In this document: positions 1-8,400 of the stretch, piece after piece
Layout of the letters: every line of letters starts with the position of its first letter
Position numbering within the stretch: position 1 is the stretch's first letter
From: Prescottella defluvii
Lineage (GTDB): Bacteria; Actinomycetota; Actinomycetes; Mycobacteriales; Mycobacteriaceae
DNA: 64,000 nt
Reading direction: 5' to 3'
Assembly (NCBI RefSeq): GCF_000738775.1
Contig: NZ_JPOC01000045.1
Span: 1 to 64,000 of the forward strand
The notes under the pieces: model-generated
Told to the model about the DNA's origin: nothing
Seen by the model: only the letters and a program-made list of their open reading frames with translations
The model's database searches: none
Program-made: the position numbers and the translations under genes

Positions 1-103
1 TCTGAAACAACACACAGATATCATTCACCCCCAACATCCCAAAGCCCTTCGTGGCCGGCGGGTGGTTCGGGCGGGGGAATTGAATGTGTGACAGTTTCAT
101 AGA

Positions 104-222
104 GTTACGGCGGCCATAGCGGAGGGGAAACGCCCGGTCTCATTCCGAACCCGGAAGCTAAGCCCTCCAGCGCCGATGGTACTGCACCCGACAGGGTGTG
201 GGAGAGTAGGACACCGCCGAAC
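104..222 (+). rRNA. rrf: 5S ribosomal RNA
   Basis: The stretch begins GTTACGGCGGCCATAGCGG and ends near GGACACCGCCGAAC, which is the actinobacterial 5S pattern. The two ends pair to form the terminal stem, and the conserved internal CCGAACCCGGAAGCTAAG block (loop B/helix III region) is present. Length of about 118 nt fits the family. Positions 1-103 are then the 23S-5S spacer of an rRNA operon whose 16S and 23S genes lie upstream of the window. The exact mature ends are estimated to within about 2 nt. Confidence 0.95.
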
Positions 223-230
223 ACCCTTTA

Positions 231-267
231 CCGAAGGCCCCCACCCATTACGGGTGGGGGCCTTCGG
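231..267 (+). terminator. rRNA operon terminator
   Basis: A perfect 16-bp stem (CCGAAGGCCCCCACCC against its complement) with a five-base loop follows the 5S gene by 8 nt. Only a short T-rich stretch follows, as is common in high-GC actinobacteria. It is the obvious end of the rRNA operon. Confidence 0.9.
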
Positions 268-584
268 CATTTCCGCATGTCTGTATTCCCCACTCGCGAA
301 TGGGAACCGAACTTCAGATGCCCCAGAGATACCACAGCTGGCCCAGAGCGAGCCGGATCCAATAGGCAGTGCGGCCGATGAATCCGTCGTCGATCATCGC
401 GATCATCTCCGTTAGTGCGGTGGAATGCCCCACAGCCAGAGCTGGTAGAGCACGTCGTACAGCCATTCCGCACTAGAACACCGTTGAGCATCATGCTGTC
501 AGGGACGGAGTGTCAGCGGCCGGCTTTGGTCGCTGTTGCCGCTCGGCTGGGACCAAAGCACCCCCAAGTCCGCTGGGTGCAGAC
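268..584. other. Intergenic region without a recognisable gene
   Basis: About 320 bp between the rRNA terminator and the GntR promoter show no open frame that looks coding on either strand. The only structure seen is an inverted repeat: TAGTGCGG at 413-420 pairs with CCGCACTA at 468-475, and the stem continues with AATG/CATT across a small bulge. The 35-45 nt between the arms has no obvious function. A tRNA-like string (GCTGGTAGAGCAC) inside it does not extend to a full cloverleaf. Confidence 0.5.
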
Positions 585-609
585 GTCTGATGTCTGATGT
601 CTGTACGAT
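585..609 (+). promoter_or_regulatory. Heptad repeat and -10 element before the GntR gene
   Basis: Two exact and one near-exact tandem copies of GTCTGAT occupy 585-605. They run into a TACGAT hexamer (604-609) that fits an actinobacterial -10 box about 20 nt before the GTG start at 631. No good -35 box is visible. The heptads may be an operator for the downstream GntR protein or another regulator; that is inference. Confidence 0.35.
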
Positions 610-630
610 CGGCGATCGGAGGTGGTTGTC

Positions 631-1320
631 GTGGCTGAGCGTCCATTGACCAGCGGGCCGTTGGTTCCGCAGTTGGAAGTGTTGCTGGCGCAGCGGATTC
701 GTACCGGGCAATGGGCGGTCGGTGAGCGCATACCCAGCGAGACGGAACTGGCGACCGAGATCGGCGTCGGCCGTTCGTCGGTGCGGGAGGCCGTCCGCTT
801 GCTCGTCCGCGACGGACTGCTCGACATCCGACGGGGAGTCGGGACGTTCGTCTCGGAGACGCCGGCCGGTGATCCGGGGTTCGAACAGTTGCTGCGCCGC
901 TCACGAATCCTCGAGGTCCTGGAGGTTCGTCGTGCGCTGGAGACGGAGGCGGCCCGGCTCGCTGCCGAGCGTGCTCGGCCGGAGGATCTCGCGGATGTCC
1001 GGCGTCAGCTCGCCGAGCGGCATGCGCGGCAGCCTCTGGATGCCGCGTCGTTCGTCGAGGCCGACTTGGACTTCCATCAGGCTGTCGTCGAACTTGCCGG
1101 CAATTCGGTACTGTCCGCGCTCTTCGCGTCGGTTCGTCCCGTGCTGCACGAAGTGCTCGTCGAGATGGTCCGGAACGAACCGATACCCGACACCGCGTGT
1201 GCGCACGACGCGCTCGTGCAGGCCCTCGAGGAGGGCGATCCGACGGCCGCGATTGCCGCCACCGCAGCCAATCTCGATCCCGTGATGGCGACGCTCCGTG
1301 AGGAAGGACCCCGCTCGTGA
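631..1320 (+). CDS. GntR-family (FCD domain) transcriptional regulator
   Basis: This 229-residue protein has the FadR-subfamily plan: a winged helix near residues 10-75 containing IPSETELATEIGVGRSSVREA, the diagnostic GntR recognition-helix segment, then an all-helical FCD effector domain (about 90-220). Such proteins usually bind an organic acid through the C-terminal domain and repress an adjacent transporter or catabolic gene. I chose the GTG at 631 because GGAGG ends at 622, giving an 8-nt spacer; an in-frame GTG at 622 lies on the Shine-Dalgarno itself. The stop overlaps the start of the ABC ATPase gene (GTGA), so the two are translationally coupled and the regulator probably governs that gene. 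Confidence 0.88.
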   Translation: MAERPLTSGPLVPQLEVLLAQRIRTGQWAVGERIPSETELATEIGVGRSSVREAVRLLVRDGLLDIRRGVGTFVSETPAGDPGFEQLLRRSRILEVLEVRRALETEAARLAAERARPEDLADVRRQLAERHARQPLDAASFVEADLDFHQAVVELAGNSVLSALFASVRPVLHEVLVEMVRNEPIPDTACAHDALVQALEEGDPTAAIAATAANLDPVMATLREEGPRS

Positions 1321-2138
1321 GTACCCGGATGCATCGAGAGGTCGTGCTGAGTGCCGACCACGTCGACCTCGTCCGCGACGGCCGGCCGCTGCTGAGCGGG
1401 ATCGACGTCCGGATCGAACAGGGGCAGCACTGGGTGTTGTTGGGCGCCAACGGTGCCGGCAAGAGCACGCTGCTGAGTCTGCTGGGTGCGGTCGCCCACC
1501 CGACCCGTGGGACCGTGCACGTCCTCGGTCACCGCCTCGGCCGCGTCGACATGCGTGAACTGCGCTCGCACATCGGTCACGTCAACCCGCGGCACGTCGT
1601 GGAGCGTCCACTGACCGTGCGGGACGTCGTCCTCACCGGGCTGACGAACACCCCCGAGTTCGTGCAGAGGTGGCAGCCCACCGATGCGGACCGGGAACGC
1701 GCGGAGGTGCTGATCGCGATGATGGGCATGTCGGAGCGGCTGGAGGCGCGCTGGCCGGTCCTGTCGCAGGGGGAGCGGGGCCGGGCGTTGATCGCGCGGG
1801 CGTTGATGCCGGACCCGCCGGTCCTGTTGCTCGACGAGCCCGCCACCGGTCTCGATCTGGCCGCCCGGGAACAGCTGCTGACCGCACTCGACGAGATGCG
1901 CGCGCAGCACCCGTCGATGGCGAGCATCCTGGTCACCCACCACATCGAGGAGATTCCGACGACCACGACGCATGCCCTCCTGCTGCGCGACGGCCACGTC
2001 ACCGCGCAGGGCCCGGCGGCTTCGGTGATCACCACCGAGCGCATCAGCGAGTGCTTCGACCACCCGATCGACATTCTCCGCAATGGCGGCCGCTACTCCG
2101 CGCAGGCTCGCGTCCCGACGCTGGGGTCGTCGGCCTGA
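1317..2138 (+). CDS. ABC transporter ATP-binding protein (stand-alone)
   Basis: A 273-residue ABC ATPase with Walker A GANGAGKS at residues 43-50, signature LSQGE at about 149-153, Walker B VLLLDEP at 169-175 and an H-loop His in VTHHIEEIP at about 208. Sequence style resembles the YlmA/iron-type single ATPase subfamily, in which no partner permease is encoded alongside. None is present here either: the upstream neighbour is the GntR gene with a 4-nt overlap, and downstream lies another GntR gene. Substrate and partner are unknown. It could energise a permease encoded elsewhere or have a non-transport role. Confidence 0.85.
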   Translation: MSTRMHREVVLSADHVDLVRDGRPLLSGIDVRIEQGQHWVLLGANGAGKSTLLSLLGAVAHPTRGTVHVLGHRLGRVDMRELRSHIGHVNPRHVVERPLTVRDVVLTGLTNTPEFVQRWQPTDADRERAEVLIAMMGMSERLEARWPVLSQGERGRALIARALMPDPPVLLLDEPATGLDLAAREQLLTALDEMRAQHPSMASILVTHHIEEIPTTTTHALLLRDGHVTAQGPAASVITTERISECFDHPIDILRNGGRYSAQARVPTLGSSA

Positions 2139-2174
2139 CCGCCCCCCGGCCGGCGCGGAATCCTTCGCACGGCG

Positions 2175-2203
2175 TATAAATACATCTTGTGTCTAAGTTG
2201 TAT
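2175..2203 (+). promoter_or_regulatory. Leaderless promoter with palindromic operator over a GntR start codon
   Basis: TATAAA at 2175-2180 lies 8 nt before the GTG at 2189, the spacing of a leaderless transcript. There is no Shine-Dalgarno sequence. Immediately overlapping is a 24-bp inverted repeat at 2180-2203, of the form ATACANCTT-N6-AAGNTGTAT with both arms matching perfectly. The start codon sits in its centre. By position this is a likely autoregulatory operator for the FCD-type GntR protein encoded from 2189. Confidence 0.6.
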
Positions 2204-2839
2204 TCGGCGGCGGAGCTCGCGTACCGCGAGGTGAAGGAACTCATCCTGTCCGGGGAGCTCCCGGGCGGTGAGCTGATCAGTGAGGGCGAGATCGCCACGC
2301 GGATGGGTTCGAGCCGGACACCGGTGCGGGAGGCGTTCCTGCGGCTCGAGGCCGAGGGCTGGATGCGGTTGTACCCGAAGCGTGGTGCGCTGATCGTGCC
2401 CGTCGCCGAGGGCGAGGCCGCACACGTCGTCGATGCGCGTCTGCTGATCGAGGTGCACGCCGCAGAGGCGATCGCCGCAAGCCCCCGCGCGCGGGAGGCG
2501 TTGATCTCGGTGCTGCGAGCCAATCTGGCGGAGCAGCGCGCGGCCGCGGCGGACGGTGACGCCGCGCGCTTCAGCACGCTGGATGCGGACTTCCACCGCG
2601 CGCTGGTGCGCGCCGGCGGCAACCCGCTGCTCGAGAGCTTCTACGACGGTCTGCGCGAGCGGCAGCGCCGGATGACCGCACATTCCCTGGCCCGGGATCC
2701 CGACCAGATCACCAAGATCGTCGAGGACCACACCCGCCTGGCGGACCTGATCGAGAGCGGCGACGCGGAGGGCTTCGCGTCCGCGGTCGGTCGGCACATG
2801 CGCGAGGTGCATTCACTGGGGAACGGAGGGACCCGATGA
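2189..2839 (+). CDS. GntR-family (FCD domain) transcriptional regulator
   Basis: A 216-residue FadR-subfamily regulator. The winged helix (about residues 5-72) includes GEIATRMGSSRTPVREAFLRL, and the C-terminal FCD helices follow (about 80-210) with the His/Asp metal-ligand style of this family (for example DADFHRALV). The GTG at 2189 is used because the HTH begins immediately; the gene appears leaderless (TATAAA 8 nt upstream). The stop overlaps the ATG of the MFS gene by 4 nt (ATGA), so regulator and transporter form one unit. The probable role is ligand-responsive control of the carrier; the ligand is unknown. It is a paralogue of the GntR protein at 631-1320. Confidence 0.87.
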   Translation: MSKLYSAAELAYREVKELILSGELPGGELISEGEIATRMGSSRTPVREAFLRLEAEGWMRLYPKRGALIVPVAEGEAAHVVDARLLIEVHAAEAIAASPRAREALISVLRANLAEQRAAAADGDAARFSTLDADFHRALVRAGGNPLLESFYDGLRERQRRMTAHSLARDPDQITKIVEDHTRLADLIESGDAEGFASAVGRHMREVHSLGNGGTR

Positions 2840-4119
2840 CCGCGGTCGACGAGTCCGTCACGGGCACCGTCACGGCGACACCAGCCCGGACGCGTTCCTG
2901 GGCGCTGGTGGCGGCGGGGATGTTCGCCGTCGCGTGGGGCGGCAACGAGTTCACCCCGCTGCTGGTGATGTACAAACTCGACCACGGCTTCACGCAGGTC
3001 GTGGTCGACACCTTCCTGTTCGCGTACGTCCTCGGCATCGTCCCGGCGCTGCTGATCGGCGGCCCGATGTCGGACCGGCTCGGTCGGCGGGCGCTGATGC
3101 TGCCTGCTCCGTTCATCGCGATCGCCGGATCGCTGGTGCTGGCGACCGCGCCCGATTCGGCGCTCGTATTGATCGTGGGCCGGATCCTGTCCGGTGTGGC
3201 ACTCGGGCTCGGGATGGCCGTCGGCGGTAGCTGGGTGAAGGAGTTGTCGGGGCCCGCGCACGACCCGTCGGCGACCGCGGGTGCCGGGGCGCGCCGCGCG
3301 GCGATGAGCCTGACAGCCGGCTTCGGCGTCGGCGCCGGCGTCGCCGGTGTCCTCGCGCAGTGGGGTCCGTGGCCCAGCGCGTTCCCGTACGTGGTGCACA
3401 TCGCGATCGCGCTGACCGCGGGAATCGCGATGCTGCGCGCCCCGGAGACCCGGGCCGCGGTGCCCAAGACCGCCCGCGGCAAGCTCTCCGCGGACCTGAG
3501 GATCCCGTCCGCCGGACATCGCCGGTTCCTGTACGTCGCGGCACCGGTGGCGCCGTGGGTGTTCGGTGCGGCGGCGTCGGCCTACGCGGTGCTGCCCGCG
3601 CTGATGACGTCGCACAGTGGTGGGGCCCCGATCGCGTTCTCGGCGTTGCTGTGCGTGATCGGACTCGGATCCGGGTTCGCGATCCAGGCCGTCGGGCGTC
3701 GGATCGACACCCCGCTGAACGCGCGGGCCGTTGCGGTGGCCCTCGCGGTCCTGGTGGCGGGCATGTCGCTCGCCGCCGTCGCGTCCAGTGCGCTGACGGT
3801 GCCGCTCGCGATGATCGCGGCCGCCGTCCTCGGCTGCGGGTACGGCATGGCGCTGGTGTCGGGGTTGCAGGAGATCCAGCGGATCGCCGGACCCGACGAC
3901 CTCGCCGGTCTCACCGCTGTCTTCTACTCGCTGAGCTATCTCGGGTTCGCCGTCCCCGCGGTGATGGCGGTGATCGTCGAGACCAATCCGGCGGTCACGT
4001 ATCCGATGATGTTCGTGGTCGGCGCGGTCATGGCCGCGGCGAGTCTCGTCCTGGTCGTCGTCAAGTGGCGTCAGCACCTGCCCGAGGCCGTCGCCGCGAC
4101 GGCATCAGAGGGCCGGTAG
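2836..4119 (+). CDS. MFS transporter
   Basis: A 427-residue polytopic protein with about 12 hydrophobic segments. The cytoplasmic loop 2-3 motif (GGPMSDRLGRRALML, residues about 75-90) is the classical MFS GxxxDRxGRR signature. It starts by ATGA overlap with the preceding GntR gene and is probably co-regulated by it. Substrate cannot be read from sequence; the pairing with a GntR/FCD repressor suggests a small organic acid or drug efflux. Its 3' end overlaps the convergent M1 peptidase gene by 15 bp. Confidence 0.85.
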   Translation: MTAVDESVTGTVTATPARTRSWALVAAGMFAVAWGGNEFTPLLVMYKLDHGFTQVVVDTFLFAYVLGIVPALLIGGPMSDRLGRRALMLPAPFIAIAGSLVLATAPDSALVLIVGRILSGVALGLGMAVGGSWVKELSGPAHDPSATAGAGARRAAMSLTAGFGVGAGVAGVLAQWGPWPSAFPYVVHIAIALTAGIAMLRAPETRAAVPKTARGKLSADLRIPSAGHRRFLYVAAPVAPWVFGAAASAYAVLPALMTSHSGGAPIAFSALLCVIGLGSGFAIQAVGRRIDTPLNARAVAVALAVLVAGMSLAAVASSALTVPLAMIAAAVLGCGYGMALVSGLQEIQRIAGPDDLAGLTAVFYSLSYLGFAVPAVMAVIVETNPAVTYPMMFVVGAVMAAASLVLVVVKWRQHLPEAVAATASEGR

Positions 4120-5421
4120 CGACTTCCCCGCGAGCCATGCCTCCCACAGCGGTCGCAGCGGCCTGTCGGTGAAATGCGCGGCCAGGTCGGTGAACTGCTC
4201 GGTGGAGACCGTCGAGTGCCGGTACTTCGCCGTCCACTTCTGCAGCAGCGCGAAGAAGGCGTCGTCCCCGAGTTGCTGCCGCAGGGCGTGCAGCGTGAGG
4301 GCTCCGCGCTTGTAGATGCGGTCGTCGAACATCAGTCGCGGACCGGGGTCGCCGAGCACGATGTCCTGCGGTTTTCCGGCGAGCCCGCGGTGCGCCTGCA
4401 CAGCGTGGGTGTGGGCGTCGGGGCCACCCGAATTCTCCGACCACAGCCACTCGGCGTAGCAGGCGAAGCCCTCGTGCAGCCAGATGTCCTTCCACACGCC
4501 GAGGGTGAGGCTGTTGCCGAACCACTGGTGTGCAAGCTCGTGCGCGACAAGACGTTCGGAGCCGCCTTTGCCGTCACAGTGGTTGGCGCCGAAGATCGAC
4601 AGGCCTTGCGCCTCGATCGGAATCTCCAGTTCGTCGCCGGTCACGACGACGGAATACGCCTCGAAAGGATAAGGGCCGAAGAGCTTCTCGAAGACGTCCA
4701 TCATCTCCGGTTGCCGCGCGAAGTCGTGGTCGAACGGCGCTCGCAACTCCGGGGGGTGCAGCACGTGGATCGGCACCCGGCCGCGGCCGGCGCGTCGGCG
4801 CTCGTACGGTCCGATCTGGATGGTCGCCAGGTAGGTCGACATCGGTTCGGGCTGTTCGTACACCCACGTGGTGTGGCTCGCCCGGGTCTGCTTCCTCGCG
4901 AGTGTCCCGTTGGCGACGGCGTGGTACGGCGAGTCGGTGGTGATCGAGATGCTGTAGCTGGCTTTGGAACTCGGGTGATCGTCGCACGGGAACCACGACG
5001 CCGCACCGTTCGGCTGACTCGCGACGAGGGACCCCTCGTCCAGTTCCTCCCAGCCGACCTCGCCCCAGATGGTGGTGATCGGTTCGGGATTGCCGCCGTA
5101 CTGGACGGTGATCGCGAGCAGGCCGCCGGCCGGGATCTTCTGCGCCGGCGTGATCGTGAGCTTGCCGTCGCGGTGCGTGTACTTGGCGCCGCGGCCGCCG
5201 TTGACCGACACCTTCGACACCTGCATGGTCTGCGCCAGATCGAGCGAGAACTTGCTGCGGACATCGGTGGTGGTGGCGGTGATCGAGGCCTTGCCTGACA
5301 ACCGGTTGCTGGGGACCTTGTAGGTGAGGTCGAGTTCGTACCGGGAGACGCGGTAGCCGCGGTTGCCGCTGTGCGGCAGATACGGATCGAGCGGTTCCTC
5401 GTAGAACTTGCCCGGCTTCAT
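4105..5421 (-). CDS. M1-family zinc metallo-aminopeptidase, coupled to the Pls-like synthetase
   Basis: A 438-residue gluzincin: HELAHQWFGN at residues 294-303 supplies the two zinc His and the catalytic Glu, and the third ligand Glu lies in WLHEGFACYAE (about 317). A beta-rich N-terminal M1 saddle domain precedes the catalytic domain. The usual exopeptidase motif GAMEN is replaced by IEAQG at about 269-273, so substrate-end recognition may differ from APN-type enzymes. No signal peptide is visible. The ATG at 5421 overlaps the stop of the upstream Pls-like gene (ATGA), showing translational coupling; an earlier in-frame ATG at 5454 is less likely. From memory, Streptomyces epsilon-poly-lysine producers encode a Zn aminopeptidase (Pld) that degrades the polymer, so a polymer- or self-protection role is plausible but inferred. 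Confidence 0.88.
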   Translation of the reverse strand: MKPGKFYEEPLDPYLPHSGNRGYRVSRYELDLTYKVPSNRLSGKASITATTTDVRSKFSLDLAQTMQVSKVSVNGGRGAKYTHRDGKLTITPAQKIPAGGLLAITVQYGGNPEPITTIWGEVGWEELDEGSLVASQPNGAASWFPCDDHPSSKASYSISITTDSPYHAVANGTLARKQTRASHTTWVYEQPEPMSTYLATIQIGPYERRRAGRGRVPIHVLHPPELRAPFDHDFARQPEMMDVFEKLFGPYPFEAYSVVVTGDELEIPIEAQGLSIFGANHCDGKGGSERLVAHELAHQWFGNSLTLGVWKDIWLHEGFACYAEWLWSENSGGPDAHTHAVQAHRGLAGKPQDIVLGDPGPRLMFDDRIYKRGALTLHALRQQLGDDAFFALLQKWTAKYRHSTVSTEQFTDLAAHFTDRPLRPLWEAWLAGKSLPAL

Positions 5422-8400
5422 CGACGGCCCCCATTCGTGGTCGAATCCGGCCACGGTGCAATGGGATTGCCCTGCCAGCGCGTGGACGGCGGGACGGTGT
5501 CGCCGCGCATGACGAGGGAGGCGGGTCCGACGGTGGCGCCGTCGCCCAGTCCGGCGGCGGGCAGCGCGACGCAGTGCGGGCCGAGGGTGGCGCCGGCGCC
5601 CAACGTGACGGTGTCCATGGACATGATCCGATCATGGAACAGGTGGGTCTGCACGACGCACCCGCGTTCGACGGTGGCGCCGTCGCCGAGGGTCACCAGG
5701 TCGGCCTCGGGCAGCCAGTAGGTCTCGCACCACACCCCGCGTCCGATGGTCGCCCCGAGCCCACGCAGCCACACGTTCATCACGGCGGTGCCGTTCGCGG
5801 CGCGCGCGAACCAGGGTGCGGCGACGGTCTCGACGAACGCGTCGGACACCTCGTTGCGCCACACGAACGAACTCCACAGCGGATGCTCGACGGCGCCGAT
5901 CCGTCCGACGACGAGCCACTTCGCGGCCACCGACACCGCGCCGGCGACGGCGCCCGCGATCATCAGCACGATGCCGCCGCCCAGGGCCGCGAGCGCGAAC
6001 CCGCCGACGGACACCAGCCACGCCAGCGTGAACAGCACGCCGAGGCCGATGCCGAACGTGACCATCACCGGGATCAGCCGGCACGTCTCGACGATCGCGC
6101 GCGCGATCTTCAGGCGCAGCGGCGGATCGAACGTGCGGGAGGCGTCGGACGTCGTCGTCGCCCGGCGCAACCGGACCGGCGGGCTACCCAGCCACGACGA
6201 ACCGGACTTCGCCTTGTCCGGCGCTGCGGACAGCACCGCGACGAGGCCGTTCTTGGGGACGCGACGCCCCGGTCCGGCCATGCCGGAGTTACCGAGGAAC
6301 GCCCGCTTGCCGACCTTTGCGGGTTCGATGCGCATCCAGCCACCACCGAGTTCGTAGCTCGCGACCATGGTGTCGTCGGCAAGGAAGGCGCCGTCCGCGA
6401 CCGTGGTGAACTTCGGCAGCACCAGCGCGGTGGAGATCTCGGTGTTGCGGCCGACCTTGGCGCCGAGCAGACGCAGCCACAGCGGGGTGAGCAGGCTCGC
6501 GTACAGCGGGAACAGGAAGGTGCGGGCCGAGTCCATGAGCCGTTCGGTGGCCCACACCTGCCAGCCGATCCGGCTGCGGACGGGGTGGTAGCCCTCGGTG
6601 AGCCCGATCGACAGCAGGCGCACCGCGACCACCGTGAGGGCCGCGAAGACGAACAACGACAGCACCGTCGCGACCGGCAGGATCGCCAGCGACCGCAGGG
6701 CCGCGTCACCGAGATCGGCGGCGTCCCGGATCCACCAGCCGATCAGCACGATGCCCGCAGCGAGGCCGAAGATCGGCATGCCCGCCAGCACGACGGACGT
6801 GACACCGAAGATCGGTACCCAGTACGGTGCGCGGCGCGGCGCCCGGTCGGGCCACGGGTGGGTCGCCTTGCCCACCTTGACCGCCGGCGATCCGGCCCAG
6901 TGCTGGTCGGCCTTGACCTTCCCGAACACCGCCGAGCCCGGCGCGACCTCGGCGCCGCGTCCGATCCGGGCGCCCGGTAGCAGCGTGGAGCGGGCGCCGA
7001 CGGTGGCACCGTCGCCGATCCGGATCTCGCCGATGTGCACGACGTCGCCGTCGATCCAGTGCCCGGACAGATCCACCTCGGGTTCGACGGAACAGCCGTC
7101 GCCGAGCACGAGCATGCCGGTGACCGGCGGCAGCGTGTGCAGGTCGACACCGTTGCCCACCCGGGCGCCGAGCGCACGCGCGAAGTACAGCATCCACGGG
7201 GCACCGGACAGGTTGTCGGCGCCGCTGGCCTCGACCAGGCGCAGCGCGATCCACAGCCGCAGGTGTTCGCTGCCGCCACGTCGGTACGTGCCCGGTTTCA
7301 GGCCGCGCAGCAGCGTGCGCGCCCCGGCCACCGCGATGCCCATCCGCCCCAGCGGGGTGATGAACAGGAAGAACGCGAGCGCCACCCACCACCACGACAG
7401 GGTCGGTGCCCACGGCACATCCAGCCAGGACAGCACGTTGCCGGCGATCGCCAGCCACGTCACCCACTGCAGACCGGTGAGCGTCGTGAGCGGCACCGTG
7501 GCTGCGATCTGCGCGAGCTGGGCGCGCAGTGGCGTGGGCTCGACGTGGCGGGGCGGGGCCGTCTCGGTGGGGGACAGCTCGTCGAGGAAGCCGGCGAGCG
7601 AGCCGAGCCGCGGATGGTCGTACAACTGCGCGACGGTGATCTCGGGGAAGCGTTCACGCAGCGCCGTGACGAGCTGCGCCGCGGACAGGGAGCCGCCGCC
7701 CATCTCGAAGAAGTCGTCGTCGGGCCCGGTGACGCCGGCGCCGAGGATCGACGCCCACAGACCGGCGACCCAGGCCGCGGTGCCGTCCAGACCCAGGTCC
7801 GTTGGGTCGGCGTCCGCGCCCGGGAGCGGCCACGGCAGCGCGTTGCGGTCGACCTTGCCGGACGTCCGGGTGGGCAGCTCGTCGACCAGCGCGAGCCGCG
7901 GGACCAGGGCGGCGGGCAGCTGCTCGGACAGGTGCTCGTGGGCCGCCTCGAGGTCGAAGTCGGGGTCGGTGCTGGCCAGATAGCCGACGAGGATCGCCGT
8001 CCCGGCGGGCGTCTTGCGGACCGCGGCGGCCGCCCCGCTGACGCCGGGCAGGTTCTGCAGCGCGTTGTCGATCTCGCCGAGTTCGATGCGGCGTCCGCCC
8101 AGCTTCACCTGGTCGTCGGCGCGGCCCTGGAACAGCAGGCCGGCGGTGTCGAGTCGGACCAGGTCGCCGCTGCGGTAGGCGCGGTCCCAGCCCAGCGTCG
8201 GCATCGGCGCGTACTTCTCGGCATCCTTCGCCGGATCGAGATACCGGGCGAGCCCGACGCCACCGATGACGAGTTCGCCGACGTCACCCTCGGCGACCGG
8301 TTCGCCGGACGCGTCCACCACGGCGAGGTCCCAGCCGTCGAGCGGCAGACCGATCCGCACCGGACCGGTCCCGTCCATCGGAGCGCCGCACGCGACCACG

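Noticed and set aside
428-470. tRNA-like string GCTGGTAGAGCAC
   Set aside because: No acceptor stem, anticodon arm or T-arm (GGTTCGAATCC) at the right distances.
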